From IMG/VR virus record IMGVR_UViG_3300036884_000126, positions 1 through 55,580 of that record: a stretch of DNA of 55,580 nucleotides. One strand, written 5' to 3'. The translations under genes were made by a program, and so were the position numbers. The notes beneath the pieces were generated by a model, which was not told the DNA's origin, did no database searches, and saw nothing but the letters and a program-made list of their open reading frames with translations. This DNA comes from a virus. Shown here in pieces: positions 16,539 to 24,101 of the stretch. Every line of letters begins with the position of its first letter. Position 1 is the stretch's first letter.

Positions 16539-16721
16539 ATGAAAATCAGAATCAAGGGCAACATCGACTTTTACACAAAGCCAGGTCCGGTTTTGGAGCA
16601 ATTTGTTGTGGACCTAACGATTGAAGGCCCTGACGGCTTGGGGCGGCTACTGAACGCCTGCGCGAGCTTGGCAGAGCGGGCCAACGCCAGCGAGGAAGCA
16701 GCGGAGAGGAAAAAGGGGTGA
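16539..16721 (+). CDS. Small protein, unknown function
   Basis: The 60-residue product starts at ATG 16539 behind AAAGGGGGAG (MKIRIKGNIDFYTKPG). The N-terminal half looks like two beta strands, and the C-terminal half is a helix ending in KKG. It overlaps the next gene's GTG start by GTGA. Confidence 0.55.
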   Translation: MKIRIKGNIDFYTKPGPVLEQFVVDLTIEGPDGLGRLLNACASLAERANASEEAAERKKG

Positions 16722-17113
16722 ACAAACCATCAAGTAAGTACAAGGAATGGATCTTGCCGACGATTGGCATCCTGTCGTTGGGCTACACGTTCGGGATAGA
16801 CGCCTGCCGCGAGCACAACGTCAGGGTGACGACCACGGCAGCCGACCAAGCAACCATCCTACAGCTTCAGAAAGATTTGGAGACTGTGAAGGCGAAGCAG
16901 GAGAGCAGTTTTGTGCCTCGCGCTGAATTCGACCGGGCGATCAATGATCTGCACGACGAGATGAAGCGCTCCGCGATCATGAACGCGCTCGCCATGAACA
17001 GGCAGACCAAGTCGCGGGGGCTCGCCGAACCGTATCCAGGGGCGCCTGCCTCTTCTTCTGCCGAACCGGGCATGAAGCCGAAGCCTGAAGGTCATTCAGC
17101 ACTGACGAAATAA
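16718..17113 (+). CDS. Membrane-anchored coiled-coil protein
   Basis: The 131-residue protein starts with GTG 16718. A hydrophobic segment at about residues 11-27 (ILPTIGILSLGYTFGI) is followed by a coiled coil near 45-85 (TILQLQKDLETVKAKQESS). A Pro/Ser/Ala-rich tail ends it. This layout resembles inner-membrane spanin-like or anchor proteins. With no endolysin or holin recognised, the lysis role is only a possibility. Confidence 0.55.
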   Translation: MNKPSSKYKEWILPTIGILSLGYTFGIDACREHNVRVTTTAADQATILQLQKDLETVKAKQESSFVPRAEFDRAINDLHDEMKRSAIMNALAMNRQTKSRGLAEPYPGAPASSSAEPGMKPKPEGHSALTK

Positions 17114-17187
17114 AATCAGCCGGGGAACTGTCGGTGGGCCACGCGAAAAGAACAAGTGGGTAATCGTAGGCTCTATAGGGCGATTGA

Positions 17188-17222
17188 GAATTTCAGCGAC
17201 GAGATCTTGCTTTTTGAAATTC
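17188..17222 (+). repeat. Eight-base-arm hairpin upstream of the GT32-like gene
   Basis: GAATTTCA at 17188-17195 and TGAAATTC at 17215-17222 are perfect reverse complements around a 19-base loop. They lie in the 136-base gap 17114-17249. Position suggests an operator or mRNA structure controlling the glycosyltransferase gene that starts at 17250. Nothing else is seen in the gap. Confidence 0.3.
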
Positions 17223-17249
17223 GTCGTGGCGGGCTGTTAGGAGGGATCA

Positions 17250-17969
17250 ATGCTTGAACCAATCCAGAGTTTGTGGTGGGGCAGGTTATCCGTAATGGAG
17301 CGGCTGTGCGCCGCGTCTTACATCGCCAACGGACACAGGTTTCACCTTTACACCTACGGCGCGCGCGAGAATGTGCCGGAGGGAGTCATCTTGAAGGACG
17401 GCAATGAAATCGTGCCGGAAACTGACCAGCCGAAGTTCCGGTACTTGGCGCACTTCGCGGACTGGTTCCGATACAATCTGCTGGTGAAGCGCGGCGGATG
17501 GTGGGTTGACATGGACACGGTGTGTCTGCGCCCATTCGATGCCTGGGGCCCACTCGAACACGTAATTCCGCAACAAGATGATCGAGCTGGCGGCTTCGCC
17601 GTGAACAATGCCTACCTCAAGGCTCCGGCGGCATCCCCTGTGATGGTGTGGCTGGTTCGCCGTGCGCTGGCCGTTGACCGCCATAATATGGCGTGGGAGG
17701 CGACGGCGAACACGATTTGTCTTCAGGCCGTCGCGAAGTTCGGAATCCCGGCTCAGGTATCGGCTTCCTTCAATCCTATTCCGTGGTGGGAATGGAAGTC
17801 GCTAACAGATCATCCCGAGCCGCCATCTCTTCCGGCGGCGTCATACGCTGTGCACTTATGGCATGCCATGTGGCGCCAGTCGGGGAAGGACCCGGATATG
17901 CCGTATGAGCCGGAATGCCTCTATGAGCAACTGAAGCGGCGGTACGCTGCCGTGATGGGTGTGAAATGA
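17250..17969 (+). CDS. Glycosyltransferase, DXD sugar-binding type (GT32-like)
   Basis: The 239-residue protein contains FADWFRYNLLVKRGGWWVDM followed by DTVCLRPF near residues 70-98. This is the hallmark of the 'glycosyltransferase sugar-binding region containing DXD motif' family (Gly_transf_sug, GT32), with D-M-D as the metal/nucleotide-sugar site. The C-terminus has HLWHAMWR, also typical. The ribosome site TTAGGAGGG precedes ATG 17250. It transfers a sugar to an unknown acceptor; the candidate acceptors are phage surface proteins or host glycans. It lies away from the main sugar-gene cluster. Confidence 0.8.
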   Translation: MLEPIQSLWWGRLSVMERLCAASYIANGHRFHLYTYGARENVPEGVILKDGNEIVPETDQPKFRYLAHFADWFRYNLLVKRGGWWVDMDTVCLRPFDAWGPLEHVIPQQDDRAGGFAVNNAYLKAPAASPVMVWLVRRALAVDRHNMAWEATANTICLQAVAKFGIPAQVSASFNPIPWWEWKSLTDHPEPPSLPAASYAVHLWHAMWRQSGKDPDMPYEPECLYEQLKRRYAAVMGVK

Positions 17970-17984
17970 TGCGGAGGCGATGTT

Positions 17985-18200
17985 ATGTTTCCGGTTATAT
18001 CTGAAATTGATGTAAACCAATTTGTTCTCCGACTAACTCGCGCACAGAGAAAGCGGAAACTCCTAGCCTCCCTCTCGCGCGCCTTGATGGGCAGCTTGGT
18101 CATCGCAGGGTTCATCATGGCAGTGCTAGGATTCCTTGTAACAGGGTGGCTGGTGGGCTATTCGATTATATGGTTGTATCGTTGCCTTGGAGGCTCCTGA
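17985..18200 (+). CDS. Small membrane protein, one or two helices
   Basis: The 71-residue protein has a basic N-terminal part (RAQRKRKLLASLSRAL) followed by a long hydrophobic stretch, ALMGSLVIAGFIMAVLGF and LVTGWLVGYSIIWLY, enough for one long or two short membrane helices. No family is recognised. It overlaps the next start by TGATG. Confidence 0.55.
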   Translation: MFPVISEIDVNQFVLRLTRAQRKRKLLASLSRALMGSLVIAGFIMAVLGFLVTGWLVGYSIIWLYRCLGGS

Positions 18201-18685
18201 TGACGGCGCCGCTTCAATTCGATCTCCCCGGATTTACAACGAAGGGCCAGAAGCTCTTCCGCAAGCGCTCGCAGCAATTGATTGGAAGTCTCAATCAGCG
18301 CATGAAGAAGAAGGGCTTCAAAGGCTCTCTACCGCTCGCGGACGGCCGCGCTGCACTGGCAAAGGGAGTGGGGAAACCCTGCCGCTACTGCCGGGAGATC
18401 ATCAAGATTTCCACGATGAGCCCGGACCATCCGACGCCGCTTGTGCGAGGGGGCGAGCCGTGGGACATTGAATGCATCGACATCAGCTGCAACCGGGAGA
18501 AGGGGGAGCTAACGGCGGAGGAATACGTCTGCTTCCGGGCGCACGTTTTGACCTACACTCCTGAGGCCCAGGAGTACATCCACCGGATGATGAAGGCTGG
18601 GGGATCGTTTTTCAGGATGCGAGCCCGGATGGACGGCATGGAAGCGCGAGAGCGCAAGGAGAAAGCGGCCGCTGCGCGGGCATGA
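18200..18685 (+). CDS. HNH endonuclease
   Basis: The 161-residue protein starts at ATG 18200 in a TGATG overlap. The HNH core lies at about residues 65-105: PCRYCREII, then SPDHPTPLVRGG with the catalytic His, then ISCNREKGELTAEEY as the zinc knuckle and N/H part. The N-terminal 60 residues are basic and may bind DNA. It is probably a free-standing homing-type or accessory nuclease; no interrupted gene is adjacent. Confidence 0.78.
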   Translation: MTAPLQFDLPGFTTKGQKLFRKRSQQLIGSLNQRMKKKGFKGSLPLADGRAALAKGVGKPCRYCREIIKISTMSPDHPTPLVRGGEPWDIECIDISCNREKGELTAEEYVCFRAHVLTYTPEAQEYIHRMMKAGGSFFRMRARMDGMEARERKEKAAAARA

Positions 18686-18689
18686 TGAC

Positions 18690-18935
18690 ATGGCGATATT
18701 GATCACGCACGAGGGCGGTCTGCTCGAGTTCGAAGACCGGGAAATGGTCAACCGGGTCTGCGAGCAATACGAGTTTGAAGGAAAGGATTTGGATGAAGTC
18801 GTCGAGAAGGAACTGCATCGCCTGGGCGAGAAGATGATGCCCTGCAAGCGAGGGCCAGGGCTGACGGTCTTCAAGTTCTATCGCTTCGTGCTCTGCGGGC
18901 CTGGGAAATACACGCCGTGTTATTTGGAGATATAG
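18690..18935 (+). CDS. Small protein, unknown function
   Basis: An 81-residue acidic protein beginning MAILITHEGGLLEFED. It has helices in the middle and a short Cys/Pro-containing beta-rich end (CGPGKYTPCYLEI). It follows the HNH gene by four bases. No family is recognised. Confidence 0.55.
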   Translation: MAILITHEGGLLEFEDREMVNRVCEQYEFEGKDLDEVVEKELHRLGEKMMPCKRGPGLTVFKFYRFVLCGPGKYTPCYLEI

Positions 18936-18947
18936 AGGGAGCCTACG

Positions 18948-19151
18948 ATGATCGTTGACTTGAAGAACGAGGATGCGCAAATCGTCGTTCTTGCCCTGGC
19001 GCAACTCGCGCTTGATCGGCCGGGGTGGGATCACATGATCGGGCTTATCGCCAAAGAATTTCACGGTGAACAGACATTTCAAACGTTCAAATGGATAAGC
19101 GCGGACCGCTTCAAGCTCTTGCCTATGCCGGACGGTTCGCCAAGGGAGTGA
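18948..19151 (+). CDS. Small protein, unknown function
   Basis: The 67-residue protein reads IVVLALAQLALDRPGWDHMI in its centre and FQTFKWISADR near the end. Similar short helical proteins with an LALxRPGW segment occur in phages and are uncharacterised. GAGGGAG precedes the ATG. Confidence 0.55.
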   Translation: MIVDLKNEDAQIVVLALAQLALDRPGWDHMIGLIAKEFHGEQTFQTFKWISADRFKLLPMPDGSPRE

Positions 19152-19155
19152 GTTC

Positions 19156-19416
19156 ATGCCCTGCATTCCTGTTGATCTTGGCAACGGAGCATTTGCCATC
19201 GTCTGCTTGCGCGGCGAGCGCACGAAGCCGTGCCACTACTGCGGACGCCCAAGTGAGAAGCTGTGTGATTATCCGCTGCGGGGGCCGAAGGCGGGGAAGA
19301 CGTGTGACATCCTGATGTGCTCCCGTTGCGCAACGCACGATCCGCCGGACAAAGATTATTGCAAGGCACATGCGCCGATAGTCATGAAGGAGCGCGATGA
19401 AAAGCTCCCGTTCTAG
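19156..19416 (+). CDS. Small zinc-binding protein
   Basis: The 86-residue protein contains KPCHYCGRPSEKLCD, then KTCDILMCSRCATH, then DYCKAHAP, a Cys/His-rich layout consistent with two zinc sites. Comparable phage proteins of this size are known but uncharacterised. It overlaps the next gene by 20 bases. Confidence 0.6.
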   Translation: MPCIPVDLGNGAFAIVCLRGERTKPCHYCGRPSEKLCDYPLRGPKAGKTCDILMCSRCATHDPPDKDYCKAHAPIVMKERDEKLPF

Positions 19417-19615
19417 GCCGGCCTTTCCTTACCTTTACGTCTGGAAGAAGAAGTTCATGCGGACGCTCGACCGGAAGGGGCAGCGCTGCCGGATCCTCTC
19501 GCGGGGAAGGATGAACAGCATACAGGTGGAATTTCAGACGGATGGCTTTCGGGCCATCGTGAGCAGCAACGCGCTGCGGAGGGCAAAACCTAATGGGTGC
19601 AAAAACGGGCATTGA
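19397..19615 (+). CDS. Small basic protein, unknown
   Basis: The 72-residue, very basic product (KFMRTLDRKGQRCRILSRG) has an SH3-like strand pattern in the middle (SIQVEFQTDGFRAIVSSNAL), as in small nucleic-acid-binding proteins. It overlaps the zinc-protein gene and the DUF5131 gene at its two ends. Confidence 0.55.
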   Translation: MKSSRSRPAFPYLYVWKKKFMRTLDRKGQRCRILSRGRMNSIQVEFQTDGFRAIVSSNALRRAKPNGCKNGH

Positions 19616-21023
19616 ATGGACGGACGCGACGTGGAATCCGGTGACGGGCTGTACCAAGGTGAGCGCCGGGTGTAAGTTCTGCTATGCAGAGCGCGATTTC
19701 CACCGGCCATATCCTGAGAGGGACTTCTCGGATGTGCGCTGTCATCCCGACCGGCTCTCCTGGCCACTCCGATGGCGCGGCTCGAAACAGGCGAAAGCTG
19801 AAGGCCGGAGATCCCGCATCTTCGTCAACTCGATGAGCGACCTGTTCCATGAAAGCGTCCCATTTGAATTCATTGATAAAGTTTGCGGAATGACCCACGC
19901 CTGCGCTCAACACACGTTTCAGATACTCACCAAGCGCCCTATCAGGATGGTGGAATATGATTACTGGAGAGCCGCAAACAATCCACATGCCCCGGCGTGG
20001 CCGTCCAACGTCTGGCTTGGCGTCTCGGTCGAAGACCAGAAGACTGCCGATGAGCGGATACCGCTACTGATCCAGACGCCAGCGGCGGTGCGATTTGTGA
20101 GCTATGAACCCGCGCTGGGGCCGGTGGATTTCTCCCCGTATTTTAGATATGATCCAGTCCATGGAAACAAAACACAACGAAGAGTTTGTTTATCAGGCAG
20201 TGAAGTCGGGCGACCTCCAAATTATGGACGATGGGACAGTCTGGAGGATTCGGAAGCGCGGGTGGGATCGCTGGAAGAAATGCGTTGTGAGCCGATTATG
20301 CAAGCCGGTGAGAGCCGAACACGACTGCGGGGAATACCTTCAGGTCCGCGTGATGATCGACGGGAAGAGGGTTTATTGCTTGGCGGCACGGCTGATATGG
20401 CTTCATTTCAACGGAGCAATTCCCGGCATTCTCACTGTGAATCACAAGGACGGGAAAAAGAAAAGAAACCGCTTGAACAATCTGGAACTGGCGACCAACT
20501 CCGAGCAACAGAAACATGCCGTGAGAATCTTGAAGGTCGGACATGCCTGCGATCAGAACGGCCCCAAGAATTCAATGGCAAGATTGACCATCAAGCAAGT
20601 ACGCGAGATACGGAGTCGCCGAGAGCAAGGGGAGAAACTGGTGACGATAGCGCAGGATTACGGGATCAGATTTCAAGAGGTATCAAGAATAGCCCGTGGG
20701 GATCGGTGGGGCTCAATCTCATAATCGCCGGCGGAGAGTCCGGGCCGCACGCGAGGCCCGCACACCCCGATTGGTTTCGCGCTATTCGCGACCAGTGCCA
20801 GGCGGCGGGAGTGCCGTTTTTCTTCAAACAGTGGGGTGAGTGGCTTCCAGCCGATAAACACATGCAAGGGATGTGGCCGGAAAAAAAGAACGGCAGGCCA
20901 ATTACAAGAGAGTGGTGGCCGTCGGTCAACTGGGGTTCAGGATTGATTTCGTACCGAGTCAGTAAGCAGCGTGCGGGCCGACTGCTCGATGGCAGGGAGT
21001 GGAACGAGTTTCCGGAGGGGTGA
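19593..21023 (+). CDS. DUF5131 (phage Gp37/Gp68) protein with an out-of-frame HNH insertion
   Basis: The N-terminal part is a clear DUF5131 protein: GIEWTDATWNPVTGCTKVSA then GCKFCYAE, a Cys-x6-Cys-x2-Cys cluster reminiscent of radical-SAM iron-sulfur sites. QILTKRP, NVWLGVSVEDQ and VSYEPALGPVDFSPY follow. The C-terminal part resumes with LIIAGGESGPHARPAHPDWF and FFFKQWGEW. Between about residues 184 and 372 the translated sequence is unrelated low-complexity polar sequence. That stretch is the HNH gene at 20161-20724 read in the wrong frame. Remarkably the DUF5131 frame has no stop through it. The product is therefore either a 476-residue protein with a junk-like insert or an inactivated gene. 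Confidence 0.75.
   Translation: MGAKTGIEWTDATWNPVTGCTKVSAGCKFCYAERDFHRPYPERDFSDVRCHPDRLSWPLRWRGSKQAKAEGRRSRIFVNSMSDLFHESVPFEFIDKVCGMTHACAQHTFQILTKRPIRMVEYDYWRAANNPHAPAWPSNVWLGVSVEDQKTADERIPLLIQTPAAVRFVSYEPALGPVDFSPYFRYDPVHGNKTQRRVCLSGSEVGRPPNYGRWDSLEDSEARVGSLEEMRCEPIMQAGESRTRLRGIPSGPRDDRREEGLLLGGTADMASFQRSNSRHSHCESQGREKEKKPLEQSGTGDQLRATETCRENLEGRTCLRSERPQEFNGKIDHQASTRDTESPRARGETGDDSAGLRDQISRGIKNSPWGSVGLNLIIAGGESGPHARPAHPDWFRAIRDQCQAAGVPFFFKQWGEWLPADKHMQGMWPEKKNGRPITREWWPSVNWGSGLISYRVSKQRAGRLLDGREWNEFPEG
20161..20724 (+). CDS. HNH homing-type endonuclease nested in the DUF5131 gene (+1 frame)
   Basis: The 187-residue reading starts at ATG 20161. The HNH_3-type core is GYLQVRVM-like sequence, then ARLIWLHFNG, then TVNHKDGKKKRNRLNNLEL with the His-Asn pattern, then NSEQQKHAVR with the last His. 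The C-terminal 60 residues form a helix-turn-helix (RLTIKQVREIRSRREQG, ITIAQDYG-like), as in mobile HNH enzymes. No ribosome site precedes the start. The insert is about 560 bases and nearly all ORF, leaving no room for a group I intron core. The gene's last codons overlap the resumed DUF5131 coding sequence. Confidence 0.8.
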   Translation: METKHNEEFVYQAVKSGDLQIMDDGTVWRIRKRGWDRWKKCVVSRLCKPVRAEHDCGEYLQVRVMIDGKRVYCLAARLIWLHFNGAIPGILTVNHKDGKKKRNRLNNLELATNSEQQKHAVRILKVGHACDQNGPKNSMARLTIKQVREIRSRREQGEKLVTIAQDYGIRFQEVSRIARGDRWGSIS

Positions 21024-21214
21024 TGAAAAACCGAGAGACGTACAGTACGGGGGCGGGAATCATTTGCATGATGATCGGGGCCTTGATCATTGCAGCAACC
21101 GGGCATCATATCAGCGGGCCTGGGGATGTTGGCCTGGGGGTCACAATCGGCGGAATGGTAATGAGCCTGGGCGCTGGTATCGTGATTGGGGCCCAGGTAT
21201 CCAGAAGGGAATGA
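21023..21214 (+). CDS. Small membrane protein, two helices
   Basis: The 63-residue protein starts at ATG 21023, overlapping the DUF5131 stop, with GGAGGGG upstream. Two hydrophobic helices are evident (GAGIICMMIGALIIAATG and GVTIGGMVMSLGAGIVIGA), giving a hairpin layout like a class II holin. No endolysin is adjacent, so holin remains a guess. Confidence 0.55.
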   Translation: MKNRETYSTGAGIICMMIGALIIAATGHHISGPGDVGLGVTIGGMVMSLGAGIVIGAQVSRRE

Positions 21215-21220
21215 TGAAAC

Positions 21221-21568
21221 ATGGTCAATGATTTTCGAACCTTCACAGCCTGGGCCTTGGGCGTGCTTTCGGCGCTTCTGGTCATGACGTTGCTTGATGC
21301 GAACACGCTGCGCGGATGGGCGCTCGGCGTATATCTTGGTCTTCTGTTCGTCGGTCTGTTCGCCTCATTTTGGCGAATCTGCGGAAAAGCCTGCGTCGAG
21401 ATCATACAGTTCATCGAAGGCGGCATCGACGCTGGGCGGATCCGCAACACAATCAATAACGCCATGCCGATGAACAGGCTTATAATCCAGCCCGGAGAGC
21501 TGGAGGTCATGGGGGGCTTGAATGGGCGCAGGGAATTGCGTGAGGACCGCGATGGAGGAGTCCGTTAA
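21221..21568 (+). CDS. Membrane protein, unknown
   Basis: The 115-residue product has two N-terminal membrane helices (TAWALGVLSALLVMTLL and WALGVYLGLLFVGLFAS) followed by a soluble, partly charged tail. It lies six bases after another small membrane gene, and the pair may work together. No family is recognised. Confidence 0.55.
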   Translation: MVNDFRTFTAWALGVLSALLVMTLLDANTLRGWALGVYLGLLFVGLFASFWRICGKACVEIIQFIEGGIDAGRIRNTINNAMPMNRLIIQPGELEVMGGLNGRRELREDRDGGVR

Positions 21569-21621
21569 AGCGGACAAACCACAGGAAAAGATCTTGAGCA
21601 GCATAAAAAGGAGATCCGGTC

Positions 21622-22470
21622 ATGAAAGCGAAGAAGAGTCCCGACAAGAAGATGACGAAAGCCGCCGCGATGAAAGCGGCCGCCGAAGAAGTGAACGCAC
21701 GCGTCGCGAAGAAGGCCGCACGCAAACCGAATGCGCCCAAAGCCAAGAAACGCGAAGAAGTGGTGGCCATGGCCAGTACGGAAGTGGTCGCCTCTGTAGC
21801 TGCCGTAGCGAACCCACAGACAGCGCTCGCGAAGAAGGAACCAACCGGCCTATTCCACTACGATGCGGCCTGTCGCGAAATTGAACTGGCAAAGACGATG
21901 GATGAGGCGAAAGGCTTTTCAAATAAAGCCGAAGCCATCCGAGTGTATGCGCGGCTGATGGACGATCGGAAGCTGGAAATCGATGCCATAGAAGTTCGCG
22001 GACGCGCAGAGCGGAAGTGGGCCGAGCTGCATGAGGAAGTGAAGGCGAAGGGCGGAGAGCAATATCACGAAGAGGGCACTGGTGCAAAAAAGGAACCAGT
22101 GCTCACCCTAGAAGAGCTGGGCGTGGACAAGAAAGAGAGCGCCGAAGCTCATAAACTCGCCGCGTTGCCGAAAGAAGAGTTCGAGCAGAAGGTTGCAGTC
22201 TGGCGCGAGATCGAAGAGAAGGGCGACGGACACGTCGGCAGACACATCTTAAACGCCGGAAAGAAGAAGCAGGGGCGGCAGCAACGAGAGCGGGCACCAG
22301 CGCCATTCGATGAAGAGAGCCAGCTTGGGCAACTTGCCCATGCATTCCGAAAGGCGGTTGAAAATCTGTGGCCAAAAGAGAGGGATTTAACGCCAGTCAT
22401 CGGTCAGCTGCGCCGTTATGCTGATTACCTTGAAAGCGTGCAGTTGAAAGGGGTGCCCAATGGACAATGA
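21622..22470 (+). CDS. Lys/Ala-rich helical protein of the methyltransferase/ParB-neighbour type
   Basis: The 282-residue protein has an N-terminal 50 residues of Lys/Ala-rich sequence resembling histone-like tails (KKMTKAAAMKAAAEE). From about residue 78 it has YDAACREIELAKTMDEAKGF and KAEAIRVYARLMDDRKLEID, a helical pattern often found fused to, or beside, phage DNA methyltransferases. It ends with a charged helical domain. A DNA-binding or DNA-modification accessory role is plausible. It overlaps the next gene by 11 bases. Confidence 0.6.
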   Translation: MKAKKSPDKKMTKAAAMKAAAEEVNARVAKKAARKPNAPKAKKREEVVAMASTEVVASVAAVANPQTALAKKEPTGLFHYDAACREIELAKTMDEAKGFSNKAEAIRVYARLMDDRKLEIDAIEVRGRAERKWAELHEEVKAKGGEQYHEEGTGAKKEPVLTLEELGVDKKESAEAHKLAALPKEEFEQKVAVWREIEEKGDGHVGRHILNAGKKKQGRQQRERAPAPFDEESQLGQLAHAFRKAVENLWPKERDLTPVIGQLRRYADYLESVQLKGVPNGQ

Positions 22471-23875
22471 AACGGACATGATTTGTCTTGCTCCCAAGGC
22501 GCACATCCTGTACAGCATCGCAGCGCAGAGACTTTCATGGTGGCAAATCTTGTGCGAAGGTATCGACAATTCCTTGGATGCGGGAGCGACGTGGGTTCGG
22601 GTCACTGTACGGGGCAAACGAAGTCTTTCAATTGCTGACGATGGAAGCGGCTGCCAAAACCTCCATGACATGGTGCAGCTCGGGGCAACCACGCGCCACA
22701 AAACGACAAAGCTCGGCCGATACGGCATAGGTCTCAAAGATTTGGCGCTCGTTGCCGGCGGGGCAGATTCGACCTTTCAAGCGAAGACGACTGTTGGTTC
22801 ACTCTTCAGTCAGCTTGAAATAAAGTGGAGTGAATTCGCAAGCAGAGGGTGGATTTTGCCTCGCATAGATCCAGTTAAGACGGAGTCGGTTATGAGCGGC
22901 ACAACGGTGACGATCATTCCACTCCTGAGAAAGTTTCCGGAAGGCAAAGACCTCACAGACTTGATGGATCAAATCGGTTATCTTTTCTCGGCGGCGATTA
23001 AGGCTGGAAAGCAAATCACAGTACAGATAGACAGGGATCCGCCGATCATCGTGCAGCGATGGAAGATGCCGCCGTTGAAACAGTCAGAGCCGATGGTCGA
23101 TCAAGAGATAGAGGTGGGTGGGCAAAAAGCGAGGGTCTATTGTGGAATCGTCGAAGACGGCGCTCCCAATCGCCGCTGTGGACTGACTTATCTCTATGGG
23201 TTCAGGGTCATAATTCCGGCAGGGTCTAGCGGTTGCGGCAACTATAGTCCGGCGCGTATCTGCGGCTTCGTTGAGCTTGATGATTCATGGCCGCTCACAA
23301 AAAATAAGGACTCGATCATCGCGGCGGAGGCACTCTTTGCTGCGGTCGAGCAGGTCTGTCTTCCGGTTTTGAAGCGAGCCGAGGAAATAGGAGAGTTGAT
23401 CTGTTCGGCGGCGTTCGACCATGATGTTACCTGCTTGCTGCGGGGCAGTATGGACGTTAAGGATAATCAGAAAGCTCATCGGCCCGGCTCGGGCGACATA
23501 CGTGGGACAGCGGTTCCAACCGGTAAGGGAGAAGAGCACAAGCGAGCGCGTAAAACTCAGCCTGGGGGGAAGCTGCCACGGCATGACGCGAGCAGCTTCA
23601 GCGTGACACATGGTCATTTGGGAAACGGAACGATTGGACAAGTTAAGTATCCATACATTATTCTCAATTTAGACAACCCGTTTATTGCTCAGGCTCGCAA
23701 GGAAGACAACAAGACGGCAGCGGTACTTGCAGCCGCAACGCTGATCGGTGTCCAATGCTGCCTCGTTCCTAATAGCCAGATGAAGTTGAAATTCTCGGTT
23801 GGAGAACAACCAGAAGACATTTCACGCGCTGTAGGGGAAATTCTGAGCGGAACGATTATAGCCGAGACGGAATGA
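22460..23875 (+). CDS. GHKL-type ATPase (Hsp90/MutL/MORC-like)
   Basis: The 471-residue protein carries the Bergerat fold motifs in order: EGIDNSLDAGATWVRVTV near residues 34-50 (N box), IADDGSGC near 58 (G1, DxGxG), and GATTRHKTTKLGRYGIGLKD near 75-95 (G2 lid). This predicts ATP binding and hydrolysis with ATP-driven dimerisation. The C-terminal half has no recognised domain. Such ATPases act in DNA repair, gyrase-like machines, MORC systems and some defence systems. Its phage role is unknown. It lies just upstream of the packaging genes. Confidence 0.75.
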   Translation: MDNETDMICLAPKAHILYSIAAQRLSWWQILCEGIDNSLDAGATWVRVTVRGKRSLSIADDGSGCQNLHDMVQLGATTRHKTTKLGRYGIGLKDLALVAGGADSTFQAKTTVGSLFSQLEIKWSEFASRGWILPRIDPVKTESVMSGTTVTIIPLLRKFPEGKDLTDLMDQIGYLFSAAIKAGKQITVQIDRDPPIIVQRWKMPPLKQSEPMVDQEIEVGGQKARVYCGIVEDGAPNRRCGLTYLYGFRVIIPAGSSGCGNYSPARICGFVELDDSWPLTKNKDSIIAAEALFAAVEQVCLPVLKRAEEIGELICSAAFDHDVTCLLRGSMDVKDNQKAHRPGSGDIRGTAVPTGKGEEHKRARKTQPGGKLPRHDASSFSVTHGHLGNGTIGQVKYPYIILNLDNPFIAQARKEDNKTAAVLAAATLIGVQCCLVPNSQMKLKFSVGEQPEDISRAVGEILSGTIIAETE

Positions 23876-23876
23876 G

Positions 23877-24101
23877 ATGCCGATGAGCCGTCACTACCGT
23901 GGCTATGACGCTCGGGATCACGGCAAAAGCCTGGAATCATCCGCAAGGCAGCGGGAAGTAAGGGAGCATCGGGATAGCCGGCAGCGCAACTTTGTGTGTC
24001 CCGGATGTTCTCAGGTTTTTAAGAACGATTTGGATTTCAAGGTGCATTGGAAAGAGGCGCATATCCGGAAAAGCCCGGACAGTAGCCAAAACCCCCTATG
24101 A
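23877..24101 (+). CDS. Small C2H2 zinc-finger protein
   Basis: The 74-residue protein has a basic N-terminal half and then a classical C2H2 finger: CPGCSQVFKNDLDFKVHWKE ending AH, with spacing C-x2-C-x12-H-x4-H. It probably binds nucleic acid. It overlaps the next gene by ATGA and sits directly before the HGGMTP-type protein and TerL, so a packaging-associated role is possible. ATG 23883 is an alternative start. Confidence 0.6.
   Translation: MPMSRHYRGYDARDHGKSLESSARQREVREHRDSRQRNFVCPGCSQVFKNDLDFKVHWKEAHIRKSPDSSQNPL

Noticed and set aside
20104-20160. N-terminal extension of the nested HNH ORF from ATG 20104
   Set aside because: These codons lie inside the DUF5131 coding sequence and read MNPRWGRWISPR, the antiphase of a conserved DUF5131 segment.
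20144-20708. Group I intron in the DUF5131 gene
   Set aside because: The insert is nearly all HNH coding sequence, with under 20 bases to spare at the 5' side. No P3/P7-type core could be recognised by eye. A covariance-model search would settle it.
21522-21884. Glu/Arg-rich 120-codon frame
   Set aside because: It is the shifted reading of the Lys/Ala-rich N-terminus of the gene at 21622. Only its first 30 codons lie outside that gene.
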